Assembly (NCBI RefSeq): GCF_900547735.1
Contig: NZ_URHZ01000064.1
Span: 1 to 32,117 of the forward strand
From: an uncultured Clostridium sp.
Lineage (GTDB): Bacteria; Bacillota; Clostridia; Lachnospirales; Lachnospiraceae
Length of the DNA: 32,117 nucleotides
Direction of reading: 5' to 3'
Shown: one piece after another, positions 1 through 8,055 of the stretch
Position numbering within the stretch: the stretch's first letter is position 1
Layout of the letters: every line of letters starts with the position of its first letter
Notes under the pieces: model-generated
Told to the model about the DNA's origin: nothing
Seen by the model: only the letters and a program-made list of their open reading frames with translations
The model's database searches: none
Made by a program: the position numbers and the translations under genes

Positions 1-140
1 CAATGGGCAACGGCTTCTACTATGGCCAGCCTGCACGTTCCACAGTACATATCGACATGGTACAGTACAACCCAACCATCACCTTTGATGATGAGTTAAT
101 CGTAAAAGACGGCAAGATGGTCTGCCTGGGCGAAGAATAA
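1..140 (+). CDS. C-terminal tail of an M29 aminopeptidase/NicX-like metal-dependent protein (partial)
   Basis: Only the last 45 codons are present. The open frame is read from base 3 and ends at TAA 138-140. The visible peptide has the segment STVHIDMVQYNPTITFDDEL. An H-x-D pair near the C-terminus followed by beta-strand residues resembles the metal-binding tail of the M29 (aminopeptidase T) / 2,5-dihydroxypyridine dioxygenase-like family. That assignment is from memory of the family and is uncertain, because no catalytic core is visible. A terminator-like hairpin follows about 20 bases after the stop, so this gene ends its own transcript. The nitrilase and permease downstream make a catabolic role plausible, but nothing here fixes the substrate. 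Confidence 0.4.
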   Translation, partial: MGNGFYYGQPARSTVHIDMVQYNPTITFDDELIVKDGKMVCLGEE

Positions 141-160
141 TTATTATAAGATCACCCCGA

Positions 161-196
161 GGGGGCGTTCCTGTGAAGGAGCGCTCCCTTTCTTTC
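161..196 (+). terminator. Rho-independent terminator after the partial first gene
   Basis: An 11-bp stem (161-171 with 178-188, containing two G-U type pairs) closes a 6-base loop and is followed by a T-rich tract (TTTCTTTC). It sits 21 bases after the stop codon of the upstream gene and separates it from the nitrilase operon. Confidence 0.75.
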
Positions 197-325
197 ATTC
201 ATAGGAGATTACGTCCTAAGAATCAAAAAACGCTCCGCGAGGCCGCACCCGGCGCGGGAGAATTCCTCCCTGTATTTCCCTGCAATAATAACAGTTATAA
301 TTGTAAAGTTATAAGGCATAGAAAA

Positions 326-340
326 ATCTGTATAACAGAT
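326..340. promoter_or_regulatory. Candidate LysR-type operator (T-N11-A dyad) upstream of the nitrilase-permease operon
   Basis: ATCTGT-ATA-ACAGAT is a perfect 15-bp inverted repeat and satisfies the LysR T-N11-A rule (T327, A339). It lies 115 bases before the nitrilase start and about 27 bases upstream of the TATAAT at 367-372. A LysR-family gene lies at the far end of the same cluster, which makes it the natural candidate ligand. Binding is inference. Confidence 0.5.
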
Positions 341-366
341 GAAAACCCCCATTTATCGCCTTAAAC

Positions 367-372
367 TATAAT
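367..372 (+). promoter_or_regulatory. Possible -10 box of the nitrilase operon
   Basis: TATAAT at 367-372 lacks a recognisable -35 hexamer 17 bases upstream (the position holds a C-run). A good -10 with no -35, next to the dyad at 326-340, is the pattern expected for an activator-dependent promoter. The rest of the 141-455 gap shows no gene I believe; a 63-codon open frame at 173-364 runs through the terminator and has no family features. Confidence 0.35.
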
Positions 373-455
373 GTATAAACACTGCATACGGTACGGGGAA
401 AGCTTCATATGAAAGGGGATCGTATGGCGGGATATTATGAAAAGGAGAAGAGGAA

Positions 456-1268
456 ATGGGACAAGACAGAAAAGTTAAAATCGCTCTCGGCCAGATGAAA
501 GTAATCCAGGGCGATACAAAGGAAAATCTGCGTAAGATGATGGAGATGATTGATGAGGCGGCGGAACAGGATGTGGATATTATCTGTTTCCCGGAACTTG
601 CCTACACAGGATATTTCCTGGAATCGGAAGAACTGCAGAGACTGGCGGAGCCGGTTGACGGGCCGTTTGTCCAGACGATGAGAAAATGCGCAAAGGCAAA
701 GGGCATGCACATCATTGCGGGCTATGCCGAATCCGTACATATACCCGGAAAAATGTATAATTCATGCATATTTATTGATGACAACGGCGAAGTGATCGGA
801 AATATGAGAAAAGTAAACGCCTGGGGCACGGAAAAATTAAAATTCTGTGAAGGAGACAGTTTCCCTGTAATCAACACCAAGTTCGGTAAGATCGGCATGC
901 TGATCTGCTATGACGTGGAGTTCCCGGAGCCATCCAGAATTGAAGCCCTCAAGGGAGCCGAGCTGGTATTCTGTTCCGCAGTCTGGAGCATCCCGGCGGC
1001 CCGCAGATGGGATGTGGATCTTGCAGGAAACGCACTGTTTAACCTGATGTTTATGGCGGGTTCCAACCCTGTATACGACAATTGCTGCGGTACCTCGAAA
1101 ATTGTCGGCCCGGACGGCGTTGTGCAGGCGGAAGCTTCCAAGACGGAAGAAGAACTGCTCGTATGCGAGATTGACATGAATGAGGTCCTGAAGGTAAGAA
1201 GCCGTATTCCTTATTTCAATGATTTCAAGGAAGACACCTTCTCCATGGACGCAGTTGAGAAATACTAG
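456..1268 (+). CDS. Carbon-nitrogen hydrolase (nitrilase superfamily amidohydrolase)
   Basis: This 270-residue cytoplasmic enzyme should hydrolyse a C-N bond in an amide, carbamoyl amide or similar substrate. The Glu-Lys-Cys triad is visible: E47 in CFPELAYTGY, K119 in MRKVNAWG and C151 in LICYDVEFPE. Length matches single-domain family members. The start is set by AAGGAGAAGAGGAA immediately upstream. The permease starts 18 bases after the stop, so the two form an operon. The sequence around K119 (RKVNAWGTEKLKF) has Asn where many relatives have His, and an aromatic/Thr insert, so the substrate may be atypical. Members include N-carbamoylputrescine amidase and omega-amidase; I cannot choose between them. 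Family assignment is firm, substrate unknown. Confidence 0.9.
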   Translation: MGQDRKVKIALGQMKVIQGDTKENLRKMMEMIDEAAEQDVDIICFPELAYTGYFLESEELQRLAEPVDGPFVQTMRKCAKAKGMHIIAGYAESVHIPGKMYNSCIFIDDNGEVIGNMRKVNAWGTEKLKFCEGDSFPVINTKFGKIGMLICYDVEFPEPSRIEALKGAELVFCSAVWSIPAARRWDVDLAGNALFNLMFMAGSNPVYDNCCGTSKIVGPDGVVQAEASKTEEELLVCEIDMNEVLKVRSRIPYFNDFKEDTFSMDAVEKY

Positions 1269-1286
1269 GAACGGGGGCAAAACATA

Positions 1287-2528
1287 ATGGGGGAAAATGA
1301 AAAAAACGAAAAGACGCAGCCGAAATATGAAGAAGGCGCGTTAAAAATACATAAACTGACACCTGCGGAAGTCGTATTTTCGGTTGTAGGCTGCGGAATC
1401 GGATCGGGCTGTCTGGGAACAGCGTATTCGGCCAGGCTGGCCGGACTTCCGGTTCTGGTATTCTGGTTTATCGTCACCGGCGTACTGACCCTGTTTTCAA
1501 TGATGTACGTGGCGGAGACAACGCTCAGGACGAGGACGATGGTCCAGCTTCCCGGACTGGCGGAGCGATACCTGGGGCCTGCGGGTTCGATTCTCATATT
1601 CATAGCCGTGGTAATCAACTCCTTAAGCTGTATGATCGCTTACTTTTCGGGCAGCGGAAACATCATGAATGAGCTTCTGGGTGTTCCGGACTGGGTCGGT
1701 ACCCTGATTTTCCTGGTTCCGGCGGCGGGTGTTGCCTGGTTTGGATTAAAGGCCATGGGCGTCGGCAATAAGCTGATGAGTATCGGCATGATTGTCATGC
1801 TGGTAGTCCTGACGGCGGCATCCATGATCGCCAAAAACGGCGACCTGTCGAGAATTTTTACGAGCAACTGGACTTATGCAATCCCGATTTTTAACGTTGC
1901 GGCATTCAGCTATATCGGACAGTACCTGGTACCCGATCTGGCGAGGGGCCTGTCCCATGATCCGAAAAAACTGGCTCCGGCCATTGCCATCGGCCAGCTT
2001 ATTGTCTGTATCCTCCTGATTATCGTTCCAATGGGTGTTATGTACATCACACCTTCCGAGGATCTGACACAGGTTGCAACAATTGCATGGGGACGTTCCC
2101 TGGGATTATGGGCGCTTTATATTGCCAACATTTTTGCACTGATTGCAATGCTTACATCGTACTGGGCCATTTCCCAGACACTGCTTTCCAATATTGTCGA
2201 TAAATTTAAATTCCACTCGGACGAGGACGTAAAAATCCGTCTGCCGATTACAATCGTGATTGTGGGAATACCGCTTGCACTTACTCTCAGCGGAGCTGTG
2301 GGCTTTGTGGATGCAATCTATTTCTCCGGTACATTTGCCGGCGCAATCATGGCGATTCTTCCAATCTTCATGCTCAAGGGGGCGAGAAAAAAAGGTGAGA
2401 TTGAGCCTGACTGGAACTGCGGATGGATGTATAATCCGGTCATTCAGGGAATCATAATACTTCTTTACAGCGGAACCATTATATATGCCATTCTGGGTGC
2501 ATTCAAGCTTCTTCCAGCGGGATGGTAA
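1287..2528 (+). CDS. Amino acid permease of the aromatic/hydroxy amino acid type
   Basis: A 413-residue integral membrane protein with a short charged cytoplasmic N-terminus (about residues 1-28) and roughly eleven hydrophobic segments. The first membrane helix contains the glycine-rich GCGIGSGCLG typical of the APC-fold amino acid permeases (Trp/Tyr permease, AAAP/HAAAP type). The family performs ion-coupled uptake of amino acids. A GGGGG ribosome binding site lies 8-12 bases before the ATG. It is cotranscribed with the upstream nitrilase-like hydrolase, suggesting that it imports that enzyme's substrate or its precursor. A hairpin with a short T-run follows at 2642-2686. Family is probable; the transported compound is not deducible. 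Confidence 0.8.
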   Translation: MGENEKNEKTQPKYEEGALKIHKLTPAEVVFSVVGCGIGSGCLGTAYSARLAGLPVLVFWFIVTGVLTLFSMMYVAETTLRTRTMVQLPGLAERYLGPAGSILIFIAVVINSLSCMIAYFSGSGNIMNELLGVPDWVGTLIFLVPAAGVAWFGLKAMGVGNKLMSIGMIVMLVVLTAASMIAKNGDLSRIFTSNWTYAIPIFNVAAFSYIGQYLVPDLARGLSHDPKKLAPAIAIGQLIVCILLIIVPMGVMYITPSEDLTQVATIAWGRSLGLWALYIANIFALIAMLTSYWAISQTLLSNIVDKFKFHSDEDVKIRLPITIVIVGIPLALTLSGAVGFVDAIYFSGTFAGAIMAILPIFMLKGARKKGEIEPDWNCGWMYNPVIQGIIILLYSGTIIYAILGAFKLLPAGW

Positions 2529-2621
2529 AGTAAACGCAGATTAGCAGATATGATATTTACGATAAGAAAATGGAAAAGTAATTTGCCTGGGAAGGAAAAT
2601 AGTGGTAAAATAAATACATCA

Positions 2622-2637
2622 GGATAATACGTTATCC
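2622..2637. promoter_or_regulatory. Small perfect dyad in the permease-lysR gap
   Basis: GGATAA-TACG-TTATCC is a perfect 6-bp inverted repeat with a 4-base centre, directly before the larger hairpin at 2642-2684. It could be an operator or part of the 3-prime structure of the permease message. The remainder of the 2529-2834 gap (2687-2834) contains no gene I can support. Confidence 0.3.
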
Positions 2638-2641
2638 AGCC

Positions 2642-2686
2642 AACAGAAATCTGCTTCCGGCGCTGCCAGAAGTAGATTTCTGTTTT
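2642..2686 (+). terminator. Probable terminator after the permease gene
   Basis: Two 16-base arms, 2642-2657 and 2669-2684, pair with only one G-U type mismatch around an 11-base GC-rich loop. The hairpin is followed by only four T residues (2683-2686), so termination strength is uncertain. It separates the nitrilase-permease unit from lysR. Confidence 0.6.
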
Positions 2687-2834
2687 GATGATGTAAGGCT
2701 TCATGAAGTGGGCCCTATATCGTTGATAACGGTGATCTGTGCGCAGCGCGTGCGCTTCATCTTCCGGCAATGATGGGATGTTTTCATGACAGGCTTTTTA
2801 TCGCAATATACATATAAGGACGGGAGGAATTTAC

Positions 2835-3860
2835 TTGCTGAATGAAATGAGATATGTGTATTCAGTGTATCAGGAAAAAAGCTTTTCAAAAGCAGCGAAA
2901 AAATTATTTATCAGCCAGCCGGCGCTGAGCAACATGGTGCGGAAGGCGGAAAATGAGATAGGTGCGCCCATTTTTGACCGAAGCACAATACCGCTTACAG
3001 TCACAAAAGAGGGCGCATATTATATTAAATCAATTGAAGAGATCCTGTTTATCCAGAGAAATCTGCAGGCCTATTTCAAGGATTTGAGGGAGCTTAACAC
3101 GGGTTCCCTGTCAATCGGGGGAGCCTCATTTTTCTGTTCCTTCGTCTTTCCGGATCTGATAGGACGTTTCAGGGAGAAGTATCCCAATGTGACAATCGAT
3201 CTTCTGGAGGGGAATGTCAAGGAACTGAAGGAAGGGCTTGAGGACGAATCGCTTGATCTGGTCATCGAGACGGCTCTCTATGAGGATTCCTCGGTGGAAC
3301 GGTTCTTTTTCAAAAATGAGGAGATTATCCTCCTGGTACCGGCCTCCTATCCCATCAATAAGAGGCTGCAGCCCTACCGTCTGTCCTATCAGGATGTCGT
3401 TACGGAACGGTTTCTGTCGGATTCTTATGAACCGGTGCCTCTGGAGCTTTTTAAGGATATTCCCTTCATTATAATGAAGCCGGGCAACGACATGTACCAG
3501 AGGAGCTTTAACATGTGCAGAAATGCGGGATTCACCCCCAAGGTGGCAATCCAGATGGATCAGGTCCTGACCTCCATGAACATCGCTTCCAACGGCGTGG
3601 GAGCCGTATTCATCCGGGCGGACATTATCGGCTGCCTGCCTGAGAATGAGAAGCTGGTCTACTATAAAATCGGTGATCCGCTGGCGTGCAGGAGAGTTGT
3701 GTTTGCCAGCAAAAAAGGAAAATATATCACAGCGGCCATGAGGGAATTCCTGCGCATGGCGGGGGCTAAAAAAGTGGACGGAGTCTGTCCGGGCAAGGGC
3801 CCCTGTAAAACAGGAAGTCCCTGCAGAAGCAGCCAGAGAGGAACGGATGAATGGAACTGA
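2835..3860 (+). CDS. LysR-family transcriptional regulator
   Basis: A 341-residue DNA-binding regulator. Residues about 1-60 form the winged helix-turn-helix (SFSKAAKKLFISQPALSNMV as helix-turn-helix), and residues about 90-300 the type 2 periplasmic-binding-protein-like effector domain. The start is a TTG at 2835: GGGAGG at 2822-2827 lies 7 bases before it, whereas the next ATG (2847) is too far from that site. The length is slightly above the usual 290-310 residues because of a polar Cys/Lys/Ser-rich tail (about 308-341) that runs over the start of the next gene by 10 bases. It probably controls the nitrilase-permease operon, through the dyad at 326-340. The effector is unknown. Confidence 0.9.
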   Translation: MLNEMRYVYSVYQEKSFSKAAKKLFISQPALSNMVRKAENEIGAPIFDRSTIPLTVTKEGAYYIKSIEEILFIQRNLQAYFKDLRELNTGSLSIGGASFFCSFVFPDLIGRFREKYPNVTIDLLEGNVKELKEGLEDESLDLVIETALYEDSSVERFFFKNEEIILLVPASYPINKRLQPYRLSYQDVVTERFLSDSYEPVPLELFKDIPFIIMKPGNDMYQRSFNMCRNAGFTPKVAIQMDQVLTSMNIASNGVGAVFIRADIIGCLPENEKLVYYKIGDPLACRRVVFASKKGKYITAAMREFLRMAGAKKVDGVCPGKGPCKTGSPCRSSQRGTDEWN

Positions 3861-4738
3861 TTCCCGCGAAGACGATTGTGACGAAGAATAAGGATACCTC
3901 CTGGTTCGGCAGTGACTATAATATGAATCTGTACCGCGGCTGCAGCCACGGCTGTATCTACTGTGACAGCAGGAGCAGCTGTTACAGGGTGGAGGACTTT
4001 GAAAATGTGAAGGCAAAGGAAAATGCCCTTCTCATTGTCAGGGACGACTTAAGGCGCAAGGTGAAGAAAGGCGTGGTAGGCACCGGGGCCATGAGTGATC
4101 CCTACAATCCCCACGAGACAAAGATGGAACTGACGATGCACAGCCTGGAACTGATAGGGGCCTTTGGCTTCGGCGTGTCCATGCTCACAAAGAGTACGGG
4201 AATCCTGAGGGATATCCTGCTCTACCAGGTGATTGCCGAGCAGTCCCCGGTCAACTGCATGCTCACGATTACGACCTGCGACGACGCCCTTTCAAAGAAG
4301 CTGGAGCCGGGAGTTCCTCCATCGTCGGAGCGTTTTAAGGCGGTGAAGGAACTAAATGACGCCGGCCTTTACACCGGAGTCGTGATGACCCCGGTGCTGC
4401 CGTTTCTGGAAGACACAAAGGAAAATATACTGGGCATGATTGAACTTGCCAGGGAATCGAAAGCCAGATTTATTTATCCCATGTTCGGCGTGACGCTTCG
4501 GGATCGCCAGAGAGATTATTTTTACAGCAGTCTTGATCGGATTTTCCCGGGGGAGAATCTGAGGCAGCAGTATGAAAAACGATACGGAGACCGATATTTT
4601 TGCAGCAGCCCGAAGGCAAGGAGCCTTTACGGCCTGTTTGAGAAAGAATGCGTGAAAGCCGGTATTTTATACAAAATGCCGGATATAATTCATTCATATA
4701 AGAAAAATTACCAGTACGAACAGCTTACTCTGTTCTGA
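3851..4738 (+). CDS. SPL-family radical SAM protein
   Basis: A 295-residue radical SAM enzyme. The cluster motif C31-x3-C35-x2-C38 is visible in RGCSHGCIYC, followed by DPYNPHE at about residues 83-89, the pattern of the spore-photoproduct-lyase-like group COG1533. Such proteins bind a 4Fe-4S cluster and SAM, but this subgroup differs from true spore photoproduct lyase SplB and its reaction is not established. The ATG overlaps the last 10 bases of lysR, so translation is probably coupled. Length is typical of the subgroup. Class assignment is firm; the reaction is unknown. Confidence 0.85.
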   Translation: MELIPAKTIVTKNKDTSWFGSDYNMNLYRGCSHGCIYCDSRSSCYRVEDFENVKAKENALLIVRDDLRRKVKKGVVGTGAMSDPYNPHETKMELTMHSLELIGAFGFGVSMLTKSTGILRDILLYQVIAEQSPVNCMLTITTCDDALSKKLEPGVPPSSERFKAVKELNDAGLYTGVVMTPVLPFLEDTKENILGMIELARESKARFIYPMFGVTLRDRQRDYFYSSLDRIFPGENLRQQYEKRYGDRYFCSSPKARSLYGLFEKECVKAGILYKMPDIIHSYKKNYQYEQLTLF

Positions 4739-4769
4739 AAAAGGAAATTCTTAAAGGAGAGAAAATTTG

Positions 4770-5195
4770 ATGAAAGAAACAGTGCTTCTTTATAACTTTA
4801 ACGACAAGGACAGGCTGATGAAAATCAGGCAGGCGCTTCTGCCTCTGGGATTCCGTATCAGACAGGTGGAGAAAGAGGATTATATGAAACCCCTGGGAAC
4901 GCTCGCCGGAGTAAAGGGAATGGAAGAATTGACCGCTGCCGCAAGTCCTTCGGACGAAGCTTTGGCGTCGGAGGGTTTTGAGGATGAGATGGCGCTTCTC
5001 GCAGGCCTCACCTCACCACAGGTAGACGCTTTCATCAAGTCACTCCGCAGAAAGGGAATCGGCCGCATCGATTATAAGGCTATACTGACTCCGGTGAACA
5101 AGGATTGGGATTCGGTACATCTGTACCATGAAATAAAGAAGGAACACGAGGCAATGACAGTGACAACATCTCAGAGTGAGCCAGAAGAGGCTTAG
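4770..5195 (+). CDS. DUF3783 domain protein
   Basis: A 141-residue protein beginning MKETVLLYNFND. An upstream in-frame TTG at 4767 is possible, but AAAGGAGA (4753-4760) is best spaced for the ATG at 4770. The N-terminal half resembles a small alpha/beta fold, with a conserved PLGFRIRQVEKEDYMKPLGTL stretch split by variable residues. The C-terminal half is predicted helical (VDAFIKSLRRKGI), then YKAILTPVNKDWDSVHLYHE. This matches the Clostridia-restricted DUF3783 proteins as I remember them. Function is unknown. It lies 31 bases after the radical SAM gene and 15 bases before the polyphosphate phosphotransferase, so all three may be cotranscribed. Confidence 0.65.
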   Translation: MKETVLLYNFNDKDRLMKIRQALLPLGFRIRQVEKEDYMKPLGTLAGVKGMEELTAAASPSDEALASEGFEDEMALLAGLTSPQVDAFIKSLRRKGIGRIDYKAILTPVNKDWDSVHLYHEIKKEHEAMTVTTSQSEPEEA

Positions 5196-5210
5196 AAACG
5201 GAGGGAAGAT

Positions 5211-6722
5211 ATGCTGGAGAAGGTGGATCTGCAAAAAACGGTTGACAAAGAGACTTATAAACAGGTCGGTGAGGAGCTGGGAGAGCGCCTGGGCCTGCTG
5301 CAGAGAAAGTGCAAGGCAGAGAAAATTCCGGTGGTGATTGTGTTTGAGGGATTGGGAGCCGCCGGAAAAGGCGTACAGATCAACCGCCTGATTCAGTCCT
5401 TCGACCCAAGGGGCTTTGATGTCTATGCCAGCAGGAAACCGGGAGAGGAAGAGCGGATGCGCCCCTTCCTGTGGCGCTACTGGACCAAGACGCCGGAGGA
5501 TGGCCGTATTGCCATCTTTGACAGGAGCTGGTACGATAAGGTAACCGTGGACCGTTTTGACAAGGTTACAAAGCGTGATGAGCTTCCAGGGGCCTTTGCC
5601 GACATTACCTCCTTCGAAAAACAGCTTTCGGAAGGCGGCTGTGTGATTATCAAGCTGTTCCTCTATATTTCACAGAAAGAGCAGAAAAAGCGTTTTGAAA
5701 AACTGACGTCGAATAAAGAGACAAAATGGCGCGTCTCGGACGGCGACTGGAAGAGAAATAAGGAATATGACAAATACCTGATGATGAACGAGGAGATGCT
5801 TCAGCAGACCGATACCGGCTATGCTCCGTGGACGATCATCGAAGCCACGGACAAAAATTACGCGGCGATGAAGATTCTTGCCACGGTGGCCGACCGCATG
5901 GAATATGAGGTGAACAGACGGGAGGCTGAGAAGAAGGAAATGGCCGCCATGGCTGCCGCTCCCATACCCCAGGATCGTTTCAAAAACGGCGTGCTCTCTG
6001 GCGTCGATTTGACGAAATCACTGGATAAGAGCGAGTACAAAGCGGAAGTGGATAAGCTGCAGAAGAGGCTTGAATATCTCCACAGCGAGATCTACCGCCT
6101 GAGAATTCCGGTGGTAATCGGATTTGAGGGCTGGGATGCGTCAGGCAAGGGTGGAGCTATCAGAAGACTGACCAGCCATCTGGATCCGAGAGGCTATAAA
6201 GTAAACCCGACGGCCGCTCCCAATGATATAGAGAAAATCCATCACTATCTGTGGCGTTTCTGGAATAATATGCCGAAGGCGGGCCACATTGCAATCTTCG
6301 ACAGGACCTGGTACGGCCGTGTCATGGTGGAACGGATCGAGGGCTTCTGCAAAGAGGAGGACTGGCGCCGGGCATATCAGGAAATAAACGAGATGGAGGC
6401 CCATATGGCGAACTTCGGCGCCGTGGTCCTGAAGTTCTGGCTCCATATAGACAAGGAAGAGCAGGAACGCCGTTTCAACCAGAGGATGAACGATCCGGCC
6501 AAACAGTGGAAGATCACGGACGAGGACTGGAGAAACAGGGAAAAGTGGGATGCTTATGAAGCTGCGGTCAATGAGATGCTGGTGCGCACCTCCACCACCT
6601 ATGCGCCGTGGACCATCGTGGAGGGCAATTCCAAGTACTATGCCAGGGTAAAAGTCTTAAAAACGGTGGTGGAAGCGCTGGAGCAAAAAATAAAAGAGGT
6701 TGAAAAAGAGCGCAATTCATAG
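5211..6722 (+). CDS. pap: Polyphosphate:AMP phosphotransferase (two-domain PPK2)
   Basis: A 503-residue soluble kinase with two tandem PPK2 domains (about residues 10-230 and 265-495). The C-terminal copy has an intact Walker A (EGWDASGKGG, residues 306-315) and Walker B (FDRTWYGR). The N-terminal copy reads EGLGAAGKG (46-54), where Gly49 replaces the conserved acidic residue, while its second motif FDRSWYDK is kept. In two-domain PPK2 enzymes the C-terminal half is known to carry activity, making ADP from AMP and polyphosphate. GGAGGGAAG precedes the start, and the gene lies 15 bases after the DUF3783 gene. An alternative description is simply class II polyphosphate kinase 2. Confidence 0.9.
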   Translation: MLEKVDLQKTVDKETYKQVGEELGERLGLLQRKCKAEKIPVVIVFEGLGAAGKGVQINRLIQSFDPRGFDVYASRKPGEEERMRPFLWRYWTKTPEDGRIAIFDRSWYDKVTVDRFDKVTKRDELPGAFADITSFEKQLSEGGCVIIKLFLYISQKEQKKRFEKLTSNKETKWRVSDGDWKRNKEYDKYLMMNEEMLQQTDTGYAPWTIIEATDKNYAAMKILATVADRMEYEVNRREAEKKEMAAMAAAPIPQDRFKNGVLSGVDLTKSLDKSEYKAEVDKLQKRLEYLHSEIYRLRIPVVIGFEGWDASGKGGAIRRLTSHLDPRGYKVNPTAAPNDIEKIHHYLWRFWNNMPKAGHIAIFDRTWYGRVMVERIEGFCKEEDWRRAYQEINEMEAHMANFGAVVLKFWLHIDKEEQERRFNQRMNDPAKQWKITDEDWRNREKWDAYEAAVNEMLVRTSTTYAPWTIVEGNSKYYARVKVLKTVVEALEQKIKEVEKERNS

Positions 6723-6776
6723 TATTCTACTGTAAACGCATAAAGGAGCGGGCGAAAGCCTGGATGAAATTACAGG

Positions 6777-8021
6777 ATGGATAAGATTATTATAATCGGC
6801 GGCGGGGCAGCAGGCATGGCGGCTGCCATCGCCGCTGCTGAATGCGGCAAAAAGGCCGTTATATATGAGAAAAATGAGAAACTGGGTAAGAAAATTTTTA
6901 TCACCGGAAAAGGTCGCTGTAACGTGACGAACGACTGCGATCTGGAACAGCTGTTTTCCAGTGTAGTCACCAACAAACGTTTTTTGTACAGCGCATTTTA
7001 CGGTTTTACCAACACGGACATCATGGATCTGCTTAAGGAGGCGGGCTGCCCCCTTAAGACGGAACGCGGAGGCCGTGTTTTTCCCGTATCGGACAAGTCC
7101 TCGGACGTGATAAACGCCCTTGCAGGAAAGCTTAAGAGCCTGGATGTGGAAGTCCGCTTAAACGAAGGCGTGAAGAGCCTCTGGATGGAGGGGGGCGCCG
7201 TAAAAGGAGTGATACTGGAACACGGCGGTAAGAAGGAGAGCGCATCGGCCGTCATCGTGGCGACGGGCGGCCTGTCCTACCCGACCACCGGGGCCACGGG
7301 TGACGGATACCGCCTTGCAAAGGAGGCGGGACACAGCGTCACAAAGATGAGCCCTGCTCTGGTCCCGTTCATTACGGCGGAGGATGTGGTGAAAGAGCTT
7401 CAGGGCCTGGCGCTCAAAAACATAGAGATCTCGGTGAGCGACGGAAAGAAAGAGCTTTACCGCGACTTTGGTGAAATGATGTTTACGCATTTCGGCGTCT
7501 CCGGGCCGGTGCTTTTAAGCGCCAGCAGTTATGTTGCAAAGCGGCTTTTAAAGGGGGACACGGTCACGCTGTCCATCGACCTGAAGCCGGCCCTCTCCGG
7601 GGAGCAGCTGGATGCCAGAATCCTCAGGGATTTTGATGAGGTGAAAAACAAACAGTTCAGCAATGCGCTGAATCATCTGTATCCCTCTAAACTGATTCCC
7701 GTCATGATAAAAAGGAGCGGCATTGCTCCCGAAAAGAAGGTCAATGAGATTACCAAGGAAGAGCGGAGAAAACTTGTGGAAGCCACAAAGGATTTTAAAC
7801 TCACGATCACGGGGCTGCGGGGATTCAATGAGGCCATTATCACCCAGGGCGGAATTACCGTAAAAGAGGTGAATCCCTCCACGATGGAATCAAAACTGAC
7901 GAAGAACCTTTACTTTGCCGGGGAAGTTCTGGATCTGGATGCGGTGACGGGAGGATATAACCTTCAGATTGCCTGGTCGACCGGGTTTCTGGCCGGCAGG
8001 AGCGCGGCAGGCGCGCAGTAG
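6777..8021 (+). CDS. HI0933/BaiN-family FAD-dependent oxidoreductase
   Basis: A 414-residue flavoprotein. The N-terminal FAD-binding Rossmann motif is IIIGGGAAGMAAAIAA (about residues 3-18), followed by GKGRCNVTND near residue 45, the hallmark of the HI0933 (TIGR00275) family. The C-terminal GEVLDLDAVTGGYNLQIAWS closes the FAD site. Members are NAD(P)/FAD-dependent reductases; some act in bile acid metabolism (BaiN), but most have no known substrate. The start lacks a close strong ribosome binding site: AAAGGAG lies at 6742-6748, 28 bases upstream. A 6-codon mini-frame (6764-6784) runs through the start, which may couple initiation. cmk follows 34 bases after the stop. Confidence 0.85.
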   Translation: MDKIIIIGGGAAGMAAAIAAAECGKKAVIYEKNEKLGKKIFITGKGRCNVTNDCDLEQLFSSVVTNKRFLYSAFYGFTNTDIMDLLKEAGCPLKTERGGRVFPVSDKSSDVINALAGKLKSLDVEVRLNEGVKSLWMEGGAVKGVILEHGGKKESASAVIVATGGLSYPTTGATGDGYRLAKEAGHSVTKMSPALVPFITAEDVVKELQGLALKNIEISVSDGKKELYRDFGEMMFTHFGVSGPVLLSASSYVAKRLLKGDTVTLSIDLKPALSGEQLDARILRDFDEVKNKQFSNALNHLYPSKLIPVMIKRSGIAPEKKVNEITKEERRKLVEATKDFKLTITGLRGFNEAIITQGGITVKEVNPSTMESKLTKNLYFAGEVLDLDAVTGGYNLQIAWSTGFLAGRSAAGAQ

Positions 8022-8055
8022 AGATAAAGTTAAATATCAGGGAGGAACAGGAAAA

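Noticed and set aside
173..364. A 63-codon frame after the first gene
   Set aside because: It begins inside the terminator loop and has no family features.
3126..4016. A 296-codon minus-strand open frame opposite lysR and the radical SAM gene
   Set aside because: Ser/Arg/Cys-rich shadow with no motifs; the plus-strand genes carry diagnostic motifs.
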